Shown here in pieces: positions 25,234 through 32,752 of a stretch of DNA of 64,000 nucleotides (the first letter of the stretch is position 1; each line of letters begins with the position of its first letter). The translations under genes and the position numbers were made by a program. The notes below the pieces were generated by a model. It was not told the DNA's origin, searched no databases, and saw nothing but the letters and a program-made list of their open reading frames with translations. Source of the stretch: CAUYXS01 sp965248495 (GTDB lineage Bacteria; Chloroflexota; Dehalococcoidia; Lucifugimonadales; Australimonadaceae). The stretch is from NCBI GenBank assembly GCA_965248495.1, contig CBDFJL010000003.1, positions 1,798,001-1,862,000 of the forward strand. The letters are read 5' to 3'.

Positions 25234-25708
25234 TTCGAGGCACCCTATCGAGGCTTCCCTTCGGCCGCCCAGGGCGCCGCCCGTTCGCCGCAGCTCGCGC
25301 CAGCCCCTCGCGGGTGCGCTCACGGATCAGCTCGCGCTCAAACTCCGCCACCGCGGACAGGATCTGCAGCACCATGCGCCCCAGCGCTCCCGTCGTGTCC
25401 ACCGGCTGCGTGATTGAGACGAAGCCCTTCCCGCGCCGCTCTAGGTGCTCCAGGTCCGCCAGCATCATCACCGTGGATCGCCAGGCCCTATCCAGCCGGA
25501 CGATGGCCACGACGTCGTACCCGCCTGCATCGAGCAGCCGGCGCCACTGTGTGCGGGCCCGCATGTCCACTGCCGACGCACGGTCGACATACTCGCCGGC
25601 AACCTCGTGCCCGTGCTGGCTCGCCCAGGCCCGGAGCCCATAGAGCTGCGTCTCTGGGTCCTGGTCCTTGTCAGCCGTCGAGACCCTGGCGTAGAGCGCT
25701 GCTCTCAT
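25217..25708 (-). CDS. Serine recombinase (resolvase/invertase family)
   Basis: 163 aa. ALYARVSTADKDQDPETQL carries the catalytic serine; VAIVRLDRAWRST and ILSAVAEFERELIRERTREG are the family's RLDRxxR and EFER/RE motifs. A Gly/Arg/Pro-rich hinge (RRPGRPKGS) replaces most of the HTH tail, so DNA binding is short-form. ATG 25708 is preferred; a GTG at 25777 would overlap the radical SAM gene. It may resolve dimers or invert DNA in the element. Confidence 0.9.
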   Translation of the reverse strand: MRAALYARVSTADKDQDPETQLYGLRAWASQHGHEVAGEYVDRASAVDMRARTQWRRLLDAGGYDVVAIVRLDRAWRSTVMMLADLEHLERRGKGFVSITQPVDTTGALGRMVLQILSAVAEFERELIRERTREGLARAAANGRRPGRPKGSLDRVPRKRGVR

Positions 25709-25766
25709 GCGAGCAGCTCCACGACCTCGACTTGGCGGGCCGTCAGGGTCACCGATGAGGGCATCG

Positions 25767-26729
25767 TCACAGCACACCTGCGAAGGGTGGACGTTCCCCC
25801 TGCCGGTTGCTGTATTCGGCGATCGGCGTGTACTTCCACAGGAACCGATTGAAGTACCTGGCGAAGTCCTTTAGCCGCCCCTCGGTCCAGTCGTAACGCA
25901 CACGCGGACGCCCATCGAGGGAGTTGAGCGAGACGACGGGCTGGCAGAATGGCTCGGCGCCGAGCTCCACGACCTTCGTCGCTCGCTCGTAGCACGCAGC
26001 CATCGGCTCATTGCCGATCAGGACGTAGATTCGTTTCTTGGCCCGGCGCACGCCGGCGAGGATGTCCAGGGCACGCTCCACGTCGGCGATCTCCCTGCTT
26101 TCGTCCAGTGCGAGGCGCCACGGGCCTCTGAGCACATGGCGCCATCGCTCATAGGTGGCCTCGTCAAAGGTCGCGGGCTCGAAGCCGCTGTTGGCGTCGA
26201 GTAGTCGAGTGCCCGACTCGACGTAGCGGCTGATGATGTGCTCTTGGTAGTCGACAGGGAGCGCCGACAGATTGTTGTCGCACAGGATCGGCGCCGGCAC
26301 GAAGTCAGGGTCGAGGGTGAATGCCGCGCCTTCTATCTTGGGAACGATGCAGAACCAGCACCCCACGGGACAGCCTCGCGAGGCGAACGTCATGCGGTAG
26401 GCGCCTCGTTGGCGCTCAAACCGATGGTCTAGGCCCTGCTGGACCCCTAGCCCCGTCTCACGCGTCCACCAGTTGCCGAGTGCGAACAGCCCCGGCCCGC
26501 CAGCCCACACGTCGGCGTGGCCACGCACCTGCAAGGCGATGCGCCGGGCCATCGGTGCGTGCCACGAGAAGATCACCGACAGGGCTACGAGGTCGTATCC
26601 GTCAGCGAACATGCCCGGGTCGCCATCCCAGCGCGTGACCGCGTGGCCGTCCGCCTCCAACCAGTCGGCGAGCTTGGCTGCGCCGAGGTTGTAGTGCGGG
26701 GTCGAGCAGTTGATGACGAGTGCGTTCAT
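25767..26729 (-). CDS. Radical SAM protein with B12-binding-like N-terminal part
   Basis: 320 aa. An N-terminal Rossmann-like region (NALVINCSTPHYNLGAAKLA...YDLVALSVIFSW, about 1-75) resembles cobalamin-binding domains of class B radical SAM enzymes. The 4Fe-4S motif is SRGCPVGCWFCIVP (CxxxCxxC). The C-terminal 70 residues are duplicated in a fragment at 27616-27861. Similar proteins are known from phages and their substrates are mostly unknown. Second-last gene of the leftward early operon. Confidence 0.8.
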   Translation of the reverse strand: MNALVINCSTPHYNLGAAKLADWLEADGHAVTRWDGDPGMFADGYDLVALSVIFSWHAPMARRIALQVRGHADVWAGGPGLFALGNWWTRETGLGVQQGLDHRFERQRGAYRMTFASRGCPVGCWFCIVPKIEGAAFTLDPDFVPAPILCDNNLSALPVDYQEHIISRYVESGTRLLDANSGFEPATFDEATYERWRHVLRGPWRLALDESREIADVERALDILAGVRRAKKRIYVLIGNEPMAACYERATKVVELGAEPFCQPVVSLNSLDGRPRVRYDWTEGRLKDFARYFNRFLWKYTPIAEYSNRQGERPPFAGVL

Positions 26730-26737
26730 GCTGGCCT

Positions 26738-26884
26738 TTATCGGAATCGTCTGGTAGCAGCGTCGATCCGGCTCGCGTGGCTTGATGTGCGCACATTGCC
26801 TAAGCCGGTACTGCAGGGTTGCTCAGGGCGCGCCCCACAGCGCGGGCACGCGACGTGCTGGTTTATGCGTTCGTATTCCTTCAT
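26738..26884 (-). CDS. Small zinc-finger protein
   Basis: 48 aa from ATG 26884, which has an AGGAGA site 6 bp ahead. Contains CPRCGARPEQPC (CxxC...C) followed by NVRTSSHASRIDAA; the CPxCGAxPGxPC...HxxR pattern is common in small proteins of actinophages. Function unknown, nucleic-acid binding is likely. Confidence 0.65.
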   Translation of the reverse strand: MKEYERINQHVACPRCGARPEQPCSTGLGNVRTSSHASRIDAATRRFR

Positions 26885-26900
26885 GACTGTCTCCTGTGGC

Positions 26901-27095
26901 CTACTCCGGTAGTACCTCAACGTGTTCATGGCTGCTTGCGTCTGGGTAACTGAAGTGGTTCCAGATTCGCTTCTTCACGTGGGGTCTGTTTTCGTTCACC
27001 ACCCAACCGCAGTTGCATGCGAGGCTGAATAGAAAAGCATCTTGGTTGGCCTCGAAAGCCCGTTCAGCAGCATTCAATGATGTTGTGCGACTCAT
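26901..27095 (-). CDS. Small hypothetical protein
   Basis: 64 aa, starting MSRTTSLNAAERAFEANQ. ATG 27095 lies five bases after the TAA of the preceding gene, within the recurrent TAAGGCCATG-type junction of this cassette. One CNCGW motif, otherwise no recognisable domain. A longer upstream frame overlaps the neighbouring gene and is rejected. Confidence 0.5.
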   Translation of the reverse strand: MSRTTSLNAAERAFEANQDAFLFSLACNCGWVVNENRPHVKKRIWNHFSYPDASSHEHVEVLPE

Positions 27096-27099
27096 GGCC

Positions 27100-27408
27100 T
27101 TAAGCGGCAGTTGCCGCCCTCCGCTTGCTGAGCAGCCTTCCGGCGTGCTTTTCGATGTGGTTGAGCCAAGCCATGCCCTCCCATGCAAAGTCCGGGCCCG
27201 GGCATCCTTCCTGGCAGCAATGGACGCTTGGCGGCTTGGGCTTGGCTCGCCCCTTCGGTTCATCGGGAATGACAACGTAGAGGTCGGGGCTCTTGCGATG
27301 CGGGTACTGGACGCGCCAGGTCCACCCGAGCACGACCGGCCCGAAATACGTCCCCGCGAGAGGACCGTCTTCGATGTAGTAGCGCATCGTTATGGTGGGC
27401 TTGCTCAT
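27100..27408 (-). CDS. Small hypothetical protein with Cys/His-rich centre
   Basis: 102 aa, starting MSKPTITMRYYIEDGPLAGT. A middle part with VHCCQEGCPGPDFAWEGMAWLNHIEKHAG could be a C2H2-like zinc finger (C..C....H...H). The start follows the stop of the upstream gene by 3 bp (TAG-GCC-ATG). Unknown function. Confidence 0.55.
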   Translation of the reverse strand: MSKPTITMRYYIEDGPLAGTYFGPVVLGWTWRVQYPHRKSPDLYVVIPDEPKGRAKPKPPSVHCCQEGCPGPDFAWEGMAWLNHIEKHAGRLLSKRRAATAA

Positions 27409-27411
27409 GGC

Positions 27412-27612
27412 CTAATCCGGTAGTACCGCTGGGCTCAGTTTCTTGGCGTGCTGAGTGCACAGCGCGACCAATCGCCCGTCGCCCAGAAAGATGCGGACGA
27501 TAGCGAGGTGAGCGCACCGCCTTTCCTTCGGGACAGGCACGCGACCACTGAGGCCCATCACGTGCACACGCACGGTCTTCTCAATCATCTGCTCACAGCG
27601 TCCGTAGTTCAT
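27412..27612 (-). CDS. Small hypothetical protein
   Basis: 66 aa, starting MNYGRCEQMIEKTVRVHVMG; contains CAHLAIVRIFLGDGRLVALCTQHAKKL, a possible C..C..H zinc site. It follows the truncated radical SAM copy by TAG-GCC-ATG and ends in GGTACTACCGGATTAGGCCA, a sequence recurring at the end of the 26901-27095 gene. Confidence 0.55.
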   Translation of the reverse strand: MNYGRCEQMIEKTVRVHVMGLSGRVPVPKERRCAHLAIVRIFLGDGRLVALCTQHAKKLSPAVLPD

Positions 27613-27615
27613 GGC

Positions 27616-27861
27616 CTAAAGCGGCACTCCCGCGAAGGGTGGCCTCTCCCCCTGGCGGTTGCTGTATTCGGCTATTGGCGTGTACTTCCACAGGAACCGA
27701 TTGAAGTACCTGGCGAAGTCCCGTAGGCGCCCCTCGGTCCAGTCGAACCTGACCCGCGGGCGCCCGTCTAGCGAATTGAGAGAAACGACCGGCTGGCAGA
27801 ACGGCTCGGCCCCGAGCTCCACGACCTTCAGGGCCCAGGAGGGGGTGGTGTTAGAGGTCAT
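27616..27861 (-). pseudogene. Truncated duplicate of the radical SAM gene 3' end
   Basis: 81 codons. From KVVELGAEPFCQPVVSLNSL to the end (about 70 residues) it repeats the C-terminus of the radical SAM protein at 25767-26729 with about three substitutions (R to F/D region, K to R). It lacks the B12-like and Fe-S regions, so it cannot be an enzyme. ATG 27861 with only a short leader. Both copies flank a cassette of four small ORFs. Confidence 0.8.
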
Positions 27862-27865
27862 CTAA

Positions 27866-28600
27866 CTACCGTCCCCGCAGAAACCGTGCCACCACTGCTG
27901 GTACGACGCCATTGCCAAGGGAGCGCAGCTCGTCCACCCGATGGGAATACCCATCAACCACTCGACCCAGCGCGGGTTCAACTTCCCACCAACCTGCCTC
28001 GCCATGCCTTCCAGGCTCAGGCGCACCGTTGCTCCTGGGCTCGGGGAGCGGTTCTGTGGGTGCCGCGACACCACCGGAGTAGGCAAGGCACCACCAGCGC
28101 CAACGGAGGTGTGGGGCACCAACGGCGGCAGCCGGTACAGATGCCCACCGCGCGTCATACCCGATGCCGGCAAGGTCAGCCAGGACGGTGTAAGCGTATG
28201 CCGGTGCCACCCCGTCTCGGAGATCAATGCCAGCGTTCTCCAGGAGCACGTAGTGGGGTCGAACCTCGCGAACGACTCGGAGGGTGTCCGGCCATAGGTT
28301 GCGCTCGTCAGCATCGCCGGCCCGCCGTCCAGCGATGGAGTGCGGCTGGCACGGGAAGCCCGCAGTGACGATATCCACGGCCCCACTCCAGGGGCCTCCG
28401 TCGAAGGTGCGGACATCGTCCCAGAGGGGAGCGTCGTCGAGGTGGCCGTCGGCGATGCGTGCCCGGATGACCGCCTGCGCGTAGGGCTCGCGCTCGACAT
28501 AGCAGACGGTGCGCACATCGAGCCCTGCGAGCCGGAGCCCGAGGCTGAAGCCTCCGTAGCCGCTGAAGAGGCTGAGCTCATGGAGGGGGCGTGGACCCAT
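27866..28600 (-). CDS. DNA (cytosine-5) methyltransferase
   Basis: 244 aa. Motif I LFSGYGGFSLGLRLAG (SAM), motif IV AGFPCQPHSIAG with the catalytic PCQ cysteine, motif VI LLENAG, motif VIII-like APHLRWRWW, motif X RSLGNGVVPAVVARF. The target-recognition region is short. ATG 28600 is used because it follows the upstream stop by one base. Paired with the next methyltransferase and without an endonuclease, it probably protects element DNA or marks it against host restriction. Confidence 0.9.
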   Translation of the reverse strand: MGPRPLHELSLFSGYGGFSLGLRLAGLDVRTVCYVEREPYAQAVIRARIADGHLDDAPLWDDVRTFDGGPWSGAVDIVTAGFPCQPHSIAGRRAGDADERNLWPDTLRVVREVRPHYVLLENAGIDLRDGVAPAYAYTVLADLAGIGYDARWASVPAAAVGAPHLRWRWWCLAYSGGVAAPTEPLPEPRSNGAPEPGRHGEAGWWEVEPALGRVVDGYSHRVDELRSLGNGVVPAVVARFLRGR

Positions 28601-28601
28601 G

Positions 28602-29811
28602 TCACGCCACCACCTCTGCCGCGGCGTGGAACAACGGCGCATCACCGATGACTCGCTGGCGCGCGAGCTCGACGTACTCCGGGTTCAGCTCGATACCGAT
28701 GAACGAGCGCCCATGCCGTAGTGCAACGACGCCCGTGGTGCCGCTGCCACAGAACGGGTCAAGCACGGTCGCTGGGACCGGCTCGGCGTCGTGGTCGCAG
28801 GTGGGCTGCCAGCCGGTGGTTTGTGTCTTTACCGCCATCGCTCCCCGCTGCGCCCCACCCATCGAAGCATTAGAACTGGGAGAGTTGCCCCTGATTGAAC
28901 CGGAATTGGGTCGCAATTCGATTGATTCCCTATCCACCGTCCGCTCCCACGGTGCGCCCGTCACGCCGCATACGCCGCGCTCCGATGTGCCTGCCAGGAT
29001 GCACGGCTCGACCAGCTTCTCTGGAAACGTGGCGAAGTGTGCGCCGGGGAATCCCTGCGTGGCGATGCTCCAGACCGTGCGGGCGTTGGCTCCGGCGGGA
29101 ACACGGTCATCTCGCAAACGATGTTCCGCTGCGGTTTGTCCGGGAATGACGAGTTCGGATACTGCTCCGTTCCTGCTGAATGTCCCTGCTTGGCCTATGC
29201 GCTCTTGCCCCGGTGTTCTAATAGCGTCGGCGTCGTAGAAGTAGCGAGCCGACTTGCTCAGCAGGAACACGTACTCATGCGCCCGCGTTGGCCGGTCCCG
29301 GACGCTCTCGGGCATCGGATTGAGTTTGTGCCAGCAGATGTCTGACCGCAGCCACCAGCCATCGGCTTGCAACGCGAATGCCACGCGCCAGGGCAGGCCA
29401 ATCAGGTCTTTGGGTTTGAGTTCCGGCACGTAGCTATCGCCGCCACCCCATCTACCGTCGCCCCTCGGCATTCGCTTCGATTTCACCGGAGCGCTGAGGC
29501 TACCTATGTTCGTCTCCTGTTTTGCGCCGACTGAGTGCGTTCCGTCAGCGTTCATACCCTTACCGCTCCCTGCGTACGCGTCCCCAAGGTTCAGCCACAG
29601 CGTCCCGTCTTTCCGCAGCACTCGCCGCACCTCGCGGAACACCTCGACCATGCGCTCGATGTACTCATCCAGCGTCGGCTCCAAGCCGTAGGCGCCGTCC
29701 ACGCCGTAATCGCGCAGCCCCCAGTAGGGAGGCGAGGTCACGCAGCAATGCACGCTCTCGTCCGGCATCTCCCGTAGCCGGTCCAGCACATCGCCCTGGC
29801 GGATGCTCCAG

Positions 29812-29819
<8 letters not shown>
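28602..29819 (-). CDS. DNA N4-cytosine/N6-adenine methyltransferase (beta-class)
   Basis: 405 aa. Motif IV TSPPYWGLRDYGVDG comes first (about residue 28) and the SAM motif I VLDPFCGSGTTGVVALRHGRSFIGIELN near the C-terminus (about 350-380), the beta-class order. SPPY favours N4-cytosine or adenine; specificity is not readable. The central part has HEYVFLLSKSARYFYDADAIR, typical for phage methylases. Overlaps the DUF5131 gene by 8 bp. Confidence 0.9.
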
Positions 29820-30517
<698 letters not shown>

Positions 30518-30525
<8 letters not shown>

Positions 30526-30634
30526 GCGGCATCCTGTGAGGCTTCCTGCCGTCGCCGCCGTCCACGCGGACCGTGAGGTCGTTGCCGCACCGCGGGCACG
30601 GCTTCGTGATGGTGAGCTCGTTCAGGTGCGTCAT
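30518..30634 (-). CDS. Small zinc-ribbon half protein
   Basis: 38 aa, starting MTHLNELTITKPCPRCGNDL; one CxxC pair. The stop overlaps the DUF5131 start region, showing coupling. ATG 30634 follows the upstream gene's stop by 6 bp. Too short for a domain call. Confidence 0.5.
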
Positions 30635-30640
30635 GGCTTG

Positions 30641-30952
30641 CTAGTCCACAACTTGGCGCGCGTACTCGGACGGGTCATAGTCCCGCTCGATGATGAGCTC
30701 GTAGGCACCGGCCTCCAGGTCCGCCGTGCCGTGCTCCTCATGGGTGAGCACGCCAGCCTGGTCCAGCAGCACGTAGGCCCGGCCGTCGTGGTCGTAGCGC
30801 TCCACGACAGCGCCGGTGATCTGGTGGCTGTGGCCCGTGACCTCCCCGTATGCCAACACCTCGGGCCGTGGCATTGCCCGGCGCTCGGCACCCTGAGGCA
30901 GGCCCTCGATACGTCGCAGGAACACGTCGCCATTGCGGATTTGCTTCTCCAT
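30641..30952 (-). CDS. Small phage-type protein with YGEVTGHSH motif
   Basis: 103 aa. Residues about 33-43 (LAYGEVTGHSH) match a motif frequent in small phage and mobile-element proteins of unknown role. Rest: VLLDQAGVLTHEEHGTADL, acidic C-terminus. Preceded by AAGGAGAGAACC. In the leftward early operon. Confidence 0.6.
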   Translation of the reverse strand: MEKQIRNGDVFLRRIEGLPQGAERRAMPRPEVLAYGEVTGHSHQITGAVVERYDHDGRAYVLLDQAGVLTHEEHGTADLEAGAYELIIERDYDPSEYARQVVD

Positions 30953-30967
30953 TGGTTCTCTCCTTCT

Positions 30968-32215
30968 TTATCCCTCAACCGAGGGTGTGTAATCGAACTG
31001 CTTGGTCTTGTTCCCGAACTCGTTGATGTCCAGTGCCCCGAAGCGCCAGGCCACAGCCTCCGCGCAGGTGTCCACTTGCGGCGGAACGGGCTGTGCTGGG
31101 TACTCACGGCCGGTACTGGGGCAGGTGTAAGCGATGAAGCGGCGGTCCGTGATGTCACCGAGGGTGAACAGCCTGCGCGGCATCCCTCGACCGTCGACAT
31201 CGCTGTCTATGACGCCGGCGGGCAACTCCGCGCTCAGTCGGTCGGCTCCGATCCGCGTCAGCATGACCCGTCGAACCTCGGTGTTCGGCTCACCCAAAGC
31301 GGCCGTGACACTCAGCGTCTCGGGCTGCTCGATGACCTCTTGAGGCACCCGGACGCCATGCCAGGCCCAGACGGCCCAACCGTCGGGGTACCGAACAGCT
31401 GGCCCGTCTTCCGCATGCAGCCGTCCGCGCTCATCACGAAGGAGCGTCGTGTGGCGCTCAGAGACGAAGCAGATGTCACGGTAGGGCAAGGCCCACCCGG
31501 CGCTCTTGCTCAGAGCGAGCAGTCCGTCTAGTTGCTTCGTCTCCTCTTCAATCCCACAGACCTCTCGGAAGTAGGCGTAGAAGGCTAGCCAGTAAGCCTC
31601 ATGTTGCCCCCAGACCGAGTCCCAGACCGAGTCCCCGACCGAGTCCCCGACTGAGGCCCCGACCGAGTCCCAGACCGAGGCCCTGACCGAGTCCTCGACC
31701 GAGTCCTCGACAGAGTCCCACACCGAGTCCCTGACCGTGGCCCCGACCGAGTCCTCGACCGAGTCCCTAACCGTGGCCCCGACCGAGTCCCTGACCGTGG
31801 CCCCGACCGAGGCCCCGACCGTGGCCCCGACCGAGTCCCTGACCGAGGCCCTGACCGAGTCTTCGACCGAGTCCCTGACCGTGGCCCCGACCGAGGCCCC
31901 GACCGAGTCCTCGACCGAGTCCCTGACCGAGGCCCTGACCGAGTCTTCGACCGAGTCCCTGAGCGAGGCCCTGACCGAGTCCCTGCGGCGTAGCACGGCG
32001 GCTGTGAGCAACATGCTGAGGGGCGATTTGCACCAAACGATGTGCTGAGGGGGCTCGAGGCCACCGCAGCGGTACATAGTGGCGATCGCCGCTTCAGCAG
32101 TGGGCCGGTCGGCAGGCTCGGTAGAAAGCCCGATGGCTGTCCATCGCTCCACGTACTCACCGAAGCGGGCCGTTTGCGCTGCGGTTAGGCGTTCGATGCG
32201 CTTTCGTGTCTTCAC
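30968..32215 (-). CDS. DUF6745-like protein with a 31-copy tetrapeptide repeat
   Basis: 415 aa from GTG 32215, which shares GTGA with the upstream stop. N-terminal part RFGEYVERWTAIGLSTEPAD and C-terminal part HTTLLRDERGRLHAEDGPAV...WHGVRVPQEVIEQPE, then EVRRVMLTRIG, resemble DUF6745 proteins of Actinobacteria and related phages. Residues 79-202 are 31 tetrapeptides of type [DA][ST]V[REGW]. The repeat probably makes a solenoid or a flexible spacer. Function unknown. Confidence 0.7.
   Translation of the reverse strand: MKTRKRIERLTAAQTARFGEYVERWTAIGLSTEPADRPTAEAAIATMYRCGGLEPPQHIVWCKSPLSMLLTAAVLRRRDSVRASLRDSVEDSVRASVRDSVEDSVGASVGATVRDSVEDSVRASVRDSVGATVGASVGATVRDSVGATVRDSVEDSVGATVRDSVWDSVEDSVEDSVRASVWDSVGASVGDSVGDSVWDSVWGQHEAYWLAFYAYFREVCGIEEETKQLDGLLALSKSAGWALPYRDICFVSERHTTLLRDERGRLHAEDGPAVRYPDGWAVWAWHGVRVPQEVIEQPETLSVTAALGEPNTEVRRVMLTRIGADRLSAELPAGVIDSDVDGRGMPRRLFTLGDITDRRFIAYTCPSTGREYPAQPVPPQVDTCAEAVAWRFGALDINEFGNKTKQFDYTPSVEG
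31610..31981 (-). repeat. 12-bp coding minisatellite, 31 units
   Basis: Units such as GACTCGGTCAGG encode DSVR, ASVR, DSVE, DSVG, ATVR or DSVW. All units are 12 bp, so copy-number change would keep the frame. Higher-order blocks repeat, consistent with slippage and unequal exchange. Confidence 0.95.
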
Positions 32216-32610
32216 GCCACAGCCTCCGCGCCGTCCGCCTCCACGGTGTCGCCGGCCCAGCCGCAGTGGATGCAGCGGGCCTCGCGGTACAGCGGGTTGC
32301 GGTCGTCGAGGCGCAGGTCGATGTAGCCCCCACAGCGCGGGCATGCGTCGTGGCTCAGGAGGCCTGCGACGTGGGGTGGGATGTGGGGCTCGATACGCTC
32401 CGATCGTTCCGGCGCCTGCGGAGCCACGTTGCCGACGATGCGCTCCACGGTGGTGCCGCAGGCGATGCAGGAGCCGCGGACGTGGCGCGTTAGGGAGCCC
32501 TGGCGGTTGGGGTGCCATGCCTCGCATGGGTCCGCGATGGGCCGGTCGGCATGGCACCGGATGCAGTAGCCGCGGTAGCCCTCCTCGGCGATGTCTCTGG
32601 TGAAGCTCAT
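32212..32610 (-). CDS. Zinc-ribbon protein with a DUF5679-like N-terminal half
   Basis: 132 aa. The first half (GYCIRCHADRPIADP...RGSCIACGTTVERIVG) has the YCxxC...CxxCGTxxxRI layout of DUF5679; the second half has two more CxxC pairs (CPRCGGYIDLRL and CIHCGWAGD). Up to four metal-binding knuckles in total. A chromosomal DUF5679 protein is encoded at 48822-48971. RNA or DNA binding is possible. Confidence 0.7.
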   Translation of the reverse strand: MSFTRDIAEEGYRGYCIRCHADRPIADPCEAWHPNRQGSLTRHVRGSCIACGTTVERIVGNVAPQAPERSERIEPHIPPHVAGLLSHDACPRCGGYIDLRLDDRNPLYREARCIHCGWAGDTVEADGAEAVA

Positions 32611-32628
32611 GCCCTCGCTCCTTTCATC

Positions 32629-32752
32629 TCATCTGCTTCGCTTTCCAGGCGTGCCTACAGCCAGCACACGTCTCGTCGTTCCACTGCCAGGGGAATCGCT
32701 CGGGTCGTAATGCGCATACCAGATAGCGATTGTGGTGGCCCTGTTCGAAATG
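32629..32752 (-). other. Open zinc-finger-like frame directly behind the ATPase stop, no start codon
   Basis: In the same frame as the preceding ATPase gene, right after its TGA: the frame contains RYLVCALRPERFPWQWND, then ETCAGCRHAWKAKQ, and ends at TGA (32629-32631). It looks like a genuine small CxxC protein, yet no ATG, GTG or TTG in frame precedes it. It may be the end of the ATPase reached by readthrough, a remnant, or use a CTG start. Confidence 0.35.

Noticed and set aside
31600..32000. CRISPR-like regular repeats
   Set aside because: Period of 12 bp without unique spacers; coding tetrapeptide repeat instead. No CRISPR array or cas gene was seen in the window.
31737..32048. Plus-strand frame of APTESSTES-type repeats
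   Set aside because: Mirror of the 12-bp minisatellite of the leftward gene; the leftward frame has conserved flanks.
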